This document shows, piece by piece, positions 60,465 through 64,000 of a DNA stretch of 64,000 bases. A program made the translations under genes and the position numbers. Source of the DNA: Micromonospora cabrerizensis (lineage in GTDB: Bacteria; Actinomycetota; Actinomycetes; Mycobacteriales; Micromonosporaceae); the NCBI RefSeq assembly GCF_022230955.1, contig NZ_JAKKFI010000081.1, positions 62,001 through 126,000 on the forward strand, written 5' to 3'. The notes under the pieces were generated by a model. It was not told the DNA's origin. It saw only the letters and a program-made list of their open reading frames with translations, and did not search any database. Numbering within the stretch: position 1 is the first letter of the stretch; the number at the start of each line of letters is the position of its first letter.

Positions 60465-60606
60465 CTTGATCCACGCGACTTTCTGCAAACCGCGGTATCC
60501 AGGATGGCTTGATACCCCGCCTTCAAGAAACCCGAGTCGATCTAGAGGAAATCGCGGTGACCTGGGCGGGCGGACACCCCGACTTCAAGGAAGCCGAGTC
60601 GATCAA
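60465..60606. repeat. Extragenic palindromic repeats (REP-like), copies 3 and 4
   Basis: Two elements in tandem: 60465-60544 (ending GAAACCCGAGTCGATC) and 60541-60606 (ending GGAAGCCGAGTCGATCAAC), with arms related to those at 12417 and 50409. Confidence 0.6.
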
Positions 60607-60830
60607 CGAGCGTCCACGACGGCGGGCTACGCGAAGCGGACAAAAGCCGAGGTGAGCGGTCTGTGACCGTTCGGATGAACGATTGTGGCTCGGGCCCGGA
60701 CGCGAAGACCTCCCAGTGGGAGATCGCCCCTCGGGCGACATCTCCCAGACTGACGCCCATCGGAGTCAGCACCTGGTCCGTACCGGCCACCAGGCCCGCG
60801 CCGCCCGTCCGAAGGGCGACATGTCACAGA

Positions 60831-60864
60831 CTGGCGCCCGTCGGAGTGGTCCGACGGGCGCCAG
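60831..60864 (-). terminator. Strong terminator after the LPXTG protein gene
   Basis: A perfect 15-bp stem (60831-60845 with 60850-60864) and a 4-base loop, 37 bases past the stop. Confidence 0.75.
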
Positions 60865-60900
60865 CCTCAGTGCGATCCGGGCGTTGCCCGGTGGTGCGGG

Positions 60901-61536
60901 TTAGTGCGCGGCACCGCCGAGGCGCTGGCGGCGACGCCAGGCCAGGGTCAGCAGCAGCATGATCGCTCCGGCGCCGACCAGGCCGCCGCCCAGCTTCATG
61001 GGCGTGCCCAGGCTGTCACCCGTGACGGGCAGCGGCTGCTTCTTGTGCAGCACCCGCAGCTCGGTGGTGGCCGTACGACCGGACTCGCGACCGGTCGCGG
61101 TGAAGGTCAGCAGACCGGTCACCGACGGCTTGTAGCTCTTGGTGAAGCGACCCTGGGCGTTGGTGTTCGCCGTGAAGTTCAGGGGCGCGCTCGCCTGCTG
61201 GGCGACCGGGACCATGGCCACGGTGCTGCCGTCGCTGCGGCGAGCCGGAGCCTGACCGCCGGCGGGGGCGGCGATCGGGGTCACCGTCACCGCGATGTCG
61301 ACGGTCTCGTTCGGACCGAAACCGGTGCCGGTCAGGACGACCGTCTCGCCGAGGAAGATCGTCGGCCGGTTGACGGTGAGCAGCGCGGCGGCCGGCGGAT
61401 ACGGCGGCGGCTGCGGCGGGTCAGTGGTCGCCGTGGTGCTGGGCGTCGGCTGCGGCTGTGCCGCCCCCGCTGCCGTCGGCACGGCCACCACGGCCAGGCC
61501 GACCGTGAGCGCCATGATGATGCGGGATAGCCGCAT
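60901..61536 (-). CDS. LPXTG-anchored surface protein
   Basis: 211 residues from ATG 61536 (GGAGGGAACC upstream). Signal peptide (LSRIIMALTVGLAVVAVPTA), a Pro/Thr-rich linker, an Ig-like/IPT-type beta domain (LTVNRPTIFLGETVVLTGTG) and a sorting signal: LPVTG, a hydrophobic span (LGGGLVGAGAIMLLLTLAW) and a RRRQR tail. A sortase should attach it to peptidoglycan. Function unknown. Same-strand neighbour of the DUF4012 gene 13 bases upstream, so probably one operon. Confidence 0.87.
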   Translation of the reverse strand: MRLSRIIMALTVGLAVVAVPTAAGAAQPQPTPSTTATTDPPQPPPYPPAAALLTVNRPTIFLGETVVLTGTGFGPNETVDIAVTVTPIAAPAGGQAPARRSDGSTVAMVPVAQQASAPLNFTANTNAQGRFTKSYKPSVTGLLTFTATGRESGRTATTELRVLHKKQPLPVTGDSLGTPMKLGGGLVGAGAIMLLLTLAWRRRQRLGGAAH

Positions 61537-61549
61537 GATTGGTTCCCTC

Positions 61550-63334
61550 CTACTGGTCACAGCTTGGTGCGGAATGAACTTGGGTGGTCCAGGGGCTGGC
61601 GGTGGGGGTCAGCCGCAGTTCGGCCTGGCCGACGCCGGTCTTGGCCGTCAGCACGGTGACCTCCAGCGCCCTTTCGGCGCCGGGGCCAACGTCGACGCTG
61701 GCCGTTGCGACCTGGCGGCGGCGTTCGGTGCCGCTGCCCAGGGCCGTCTCGGCCCCGTCGAGCCGGGCATCGAGCACCGCCCCGCCGGCAGGGCTGAAGA
61801 TCGACACCAACGTGCGGGCGGTGTACGGATCGCCAGCCAGGCCGAGGCCGAGGACCGACTCGCTAAGTCCGGACTTCGGCGCCGTCGAACGCAGGGTGAC
61901 CCGCAACCGGAGCTCACGGCGTCCGTCGGGCCGGCATTCGCCGACCGTCATGTTCGCCGCCGGCCGCAGGTAGTAGCCGAGCTTCGCGCCGCTGCCGTCG
62001 TTGAGGAACACGCCGACGGTCGGCACGGTGTCCTGTTCCGGAAGCGTCCCGGCCATCCGGCTGTCGCCGAAGGTCCGCTGTTCCTCAGGTCGGGCACTCC
62101 AGAACAATATCCGCCGTTCGGTGATAGCACGGTCAAATGCGGACAACAACACCCGCGGGTTGACATTCTTCTTGAAGAAGGCATCAAACACCGAGGCTGC
62201 CGACGACGCGAAGAACTCGTCCTGCTGCTTCACGGTCAGCCGTTGGTAGCTGTCGTTGAGCAGGGTCTGCACGACCTTCTCGCTGGCGAGCGGGACCCCG
62301 CCGGGCACCAGGACCGGGCCGGTCGCCTTGAGCAGGTACGACAGCACCACCGGGTCCACGGCGAGCACGCCGTCGACGGTGGTGCCCGTCTTACGGCGGA
62401 ACATCTCGCGGTACAGCGCCGCGGCGGTCGGGAAATGCGGGGACAGGTTCACGTCGGCCGGGTAGATGCCGGGCAGATCGGTCCAGAGCGCGCGGGTCTC
62501 GGCGGGCAGCTTCAACGCCGGGGTGAACTGGCCGAGCGAGGCACTGCTGCCCTGCTTGCCCATCTTCACCTTGCCGTTCTCCGCATCCATGATCGCGTAC
62601 GCGCCGAACATGCCGCCGGTGGCGCGCAACTCGGCGAGGTTCTGCGAGACCAGTAGGTATCGTCGCGGGCCGCTCGCGCCGAGCAGTGGCGGCAACAGGC
62701 GGGCTCCCTGGTCGGCGGCCGAGGTGAGGCTGGACAGGCGGTCGATCTCGCCGCGCAGGTCGACCAGCGCCTGCCGGACCTGACTGACCAAGCTCTCGGT
62801 CGGCACCGCGGCCAGGTCTCGACGTGTCCGCTGCACCGACTCGTCCGCGCGGGTCAGTTCGGCGGATACGTCGCCGAGCCGGGCCAGGTCCAGTCGGCCG
62901 CCGGCCGGCACCAGGCTGGTCAGATCCGTCCGGAGCAGGGTCGGGAACGCCTGCCGGGCCAGCTCGTCGATGGCGATGGCGATCTGCCGGACGGCGTCGA
63001 GGTCGTCGCCGGCGACCGGGGTACGCCGACCGATCTGCCAACTCGGGTCACTCGTCGCCTTGCGGGCCGCGCCCGACTGCGCCTGCAGAGCGGCGAGCGT
63101 CCGCAGAGCACGGTCGGTGTCCCCACCGACCACCTGGGCGCTCAGCTCGCGAGCCAGACCGGCGGCGTTGAGCAGGTGGGCGCGTGCCTGCCAGCCGCGG
63201 AAGCCGACCCACCCGCCGGCTGCCAGCAGCAGCGAGCCGACCACCAGGGCACTGAGGAGGACGCGGCGCAGTCGGGCACGCCGACGACGCCGGGAGCGGC
63301 TCCGCCGCCGGGTCGGCCGTTCGCTTTCCGTCAC
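61550..63334 (-). CDS. DUF4012 family membrane-anchored protein
   Basis: 594 residues. A very basic N-terminus (RRRSRSRRRRRARLRR) and one membrane span (VLLSALVVGSLLLAAGGWVG) anchor a large extracytoplasmic domain. DUF4012 motifs: RRYLLVSQNLAELRATGGMF, then GAYAIMDAENGKV and VDGVLAVDPVVLSYLLKATG. Actinobacterial members often occur in polysaccharide clusters; one suggestion is a role in polymer attachment. It precedes the LPXTG gene and follows a glycosyltransferase. Confidence 0.85.
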   Translation of the reverse strand: MTESERPTRRRSRSRRRRRARLRRVLLSALVVGSLLLAAGGWVGFRGWQARAHLLNAAGLARELSAQVVGGDTDRALRTLAALQAQSGAARKATSDPSWQIGRRTPVAGDDLDAVRQIAIAIDELARQAFPTLLRTDLTSLVPAGGRLDLARLGDVSAELTRADESVQRTRRDLAAVPTESLVSQVRQALVDLRGEIDRLSSLTSAADQGARLLPPLLGASGPRRYLLVSQNLAELRATGGMFGAYAIMDAENGKVKMGKQGSSASLGQFTPALKLPAETRALWTDLPGIYPADVNLSPHFPTAAALYREMFRRKTGTTVDGVLAVDPVVLSYLLKATGPVLVPGGVPLASEKVVQTLLNDSYQRLTVKQQDEFFASSAASVFDAFFKKNVNPRVLLSAFDRAITERRILFWSARPEEQRTFGDSRMAGTLPEQDTVPTVGVFLNDGSGAKLGYYLRPAANMTVGECRPDGRRELRLRVTLRSTAPKSGLSESVLGLGLAGDPYTARTLVSIFSPAGGAVLDARLDGAETALGSGTERRRQVATASVDVGPGAERALEVTVLTAKTGVGQAELRLTPTASPWTTQVHSAPSCDQ

Positions 63335-63429
63335 ACCACACTCCCGTTCGGAACCGGACAGATGGTCGATTCCCTGACGTTCTTAGCACGCCTCGGGGAA
63401 CTTCGTACGCTTATTGCATTTATTGCCGT

Positions 63430-64000
63430 TTAAGCGAAGTTCCTTCGCGATTCGCCGGCTGGCTGCGCGAATCGCCCCGCCGCCTCGTGCAGCAGCTGCT
63501 CGATCCGGTCCACACCGGCGGGCAACGACATCTCCCGCAGGTACGCCGCCCGCCCCCGCCGACCCATCTCGGCGCGGGTCGGCGCAGGAATGGTCGCGGC
63601 CAACCAGAACCGGTCGGCCAGAGCAGCCCAGTCCTCCGGAGGGCAGGAAAGCCCAGCCCTGGCGCGCTCGACCAGCTCGGCCGTGTCTCCACCGGCCGAC
63701 GCCACCACCGGTGCGGCGCACGAGAGCGCGGCCTGGAGCTTGCCCGGCACCGTGCCGCGCAGCTCCGGAAGGTCACGCAGCATGACCAGCTGATAGTCGG
63801 CGGCGGCGTACAGCTCGGGCATGTCGACCGGTGACCGTCGCTCCACGAAGCGGACGTTGTCCGCCCCCAGCTCGGCGGCGAGCCCCCGCACCCGCCGCTC
63901 AGCCGCCCCCGAACCGACCAGGACCAGATCCATCGTCCGGTCCAGTGCCGCCGCCGCCCGGACCGCCGTCTCCAGCCCCTGCCGCGCGCCGATGGTCCCG
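63430..64000 (-). CDS. Glycosyltransferase, GT4-type C-terminal part (5' end outside the window)
   Basis: The frame runs from the edge (GTIGARQGLETAVRAAAALD) to the stop at 63430; the start lies beyond position 64000. Nucleotide-sugar-binding Rossmann half: MDLVLVGSGAAERRVRGLAA, VRFVERRSPVDMPELYAAAD (ELYAAAD is typical of GT4), GTVPGKLQAALSCAAPVVAS (the E-x7-E region is degenerate). It may transfer a sugar to a lipid-linked or secreted polymer. 95 bases separate it from DUF4012. Confidence 0.85.
   Translation of the reverse strand, partial: GTIGARQGLETAVRAAAALDRTMDLVLVGSGAAERRVRGLAAELGADNVRFVERRSPVDMPELYAAADYQLVMLRDLPELRGTVPGKLQAALSCAAPVVASAGGDTAELVERARAGLSCPPEDWAALADRFWLAATIPAPTRAEMGRRGRAAYLREMSLPAGVDRIEQLLHEAAGRFAQPAGESRRNFA

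Larger units (their letters stand above)
59141..60608. repeat. Segmental duplication, copy B
   Basis: Same order and orientation as copy A (49142-50487): terminator hairpin, lysozyme-like gene, leader, four-unit palindrome array, ACCGGT block and REP-like elements. It begins eight bases after the MFS stop codon. Confidence 0.85.
59765..60900. other. Non-coding stretch of 1.1 kb upstream of lysozyme-like copy B
   Basis: No supportable gene. Holds the leader of the gene, the four-unit palindrome array (60031-60326), REP-like elements (60465-60606), two short direct repeats around GACATCTCCCAGACTGACGC (60738 and 60818) and the terminator of the LPXTG gene (60831-60864). Confidence 0.6.

Noticed and set aside
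60663..60962. 99-codon plus-strand frame between copy B and the LPXTG gene
   Set aside because: Low-complexity Arg/Pro/Ala translation that runs through a terminator hairpin and into the 3' end of the opposite gene.

Overview
The window comes from a very GC-rich actinobacterium and looks most like Micromonosporaceae (a Micromonospora-type genome). Reasons: strong G/C third-codon bias, frequent GTG starts, many genes that begin exactly at a TANNNT -10 box (leaderless transcripts), and a block at 25.5-31.7 kb with the same gene order as mycobacterial Rv1822-Rv1830. It is chromosomal sequence with housekeeping genes, small actinobacterial hypotheticals and several repeat families. There is no rRNA, no CRISPR array and no intact transposase; the only tRNA is tRNA-Sec.

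Layout. 0-6.8 kb: two divergent MarR regulators around a double palindrome, peroxiredoxin, patatin lipase, an SDR, an OFA-type MFS transporter with a 41-residue partner peptide, and zwf. 6.8-9.4 kb: two sites shaped like Xer/dif recombination sites flank a zinc-ribbon hypothetical gene; the second lies across the start of a XerC/D-like tyrosine recombinase. 9.4-16.5 kb: secreted fasciclin lipoprotein, secreted M14 carboxypeptidase with a beta-solenoid-like tail, an EEP-family hydrolase, a TSUP permease, def and pabB. 16.6-25.2 kb: gcvP under a glycine riboswitch, a sirtuin, a MerR-PP2C fusion, a DivIVA-like protein, and a truncated haemoglobin/flavohaemoglobin pair. 25.5-31.7 kb: the conserved division/metabolism block (MerR, DUF151, ftsR, garA/odhI-like FHA, gcvH, DUF881-sbp-DUF881, CDP-alcohol phosphatidyltransferase). 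32-39.9 kb: a MarR plus SpoIIE-type phosphatase operon with its probable operator, DUF574 methyltransferase, universal stress protein, small hypotheticals, an endonuclease III-like protein and a CNNM/CorC membrane protein.

39.9-48.7 kb is a selenocysteine supercluster, all on the minus strand: fdhA (with an in-frame UGA Sec codon), fdhB, an nrfD-type membrane subunit, tRNA-Sec(UCA), selA, selB. The machinery is encoded next to its client enzyme; selD is not in the window. 49.1-60.6 kb is bracketed by two copies of a segment of about 1.4 kb carrying a secreted lysozyme-like gene. The gene copies are nearly identical, while the upstream parts have drifted but each keeps a regularly spaced array of four palindromes. 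Between the copies lie an AbiEii-like nucleotidyltransferase with an unrecognised partner, a 5'-truncated gene, an SDR, a Tat-exported 5'-nucleotidase, a 57-residue gene whose last codons have expanded into a minisatellite, a geranylgeranyl-reductase-type flavoprotein and a drug-efflux MFS with a hairpin over its ribosome binding site. 60.9-64 kb: an LPXTG surface protein, a DUF4012 protein and a glycosyltransferase cut by the window edge, probably the start of a surface-polysaccharide region.

All calls come from reading the sequence and from knowledge of the families; no database search was run. The most promising leads are the paired dif-like sites at the recombinase gene, the phased palindrome arrays on the duplicated segment, and the AbiEii-like two-gene module.
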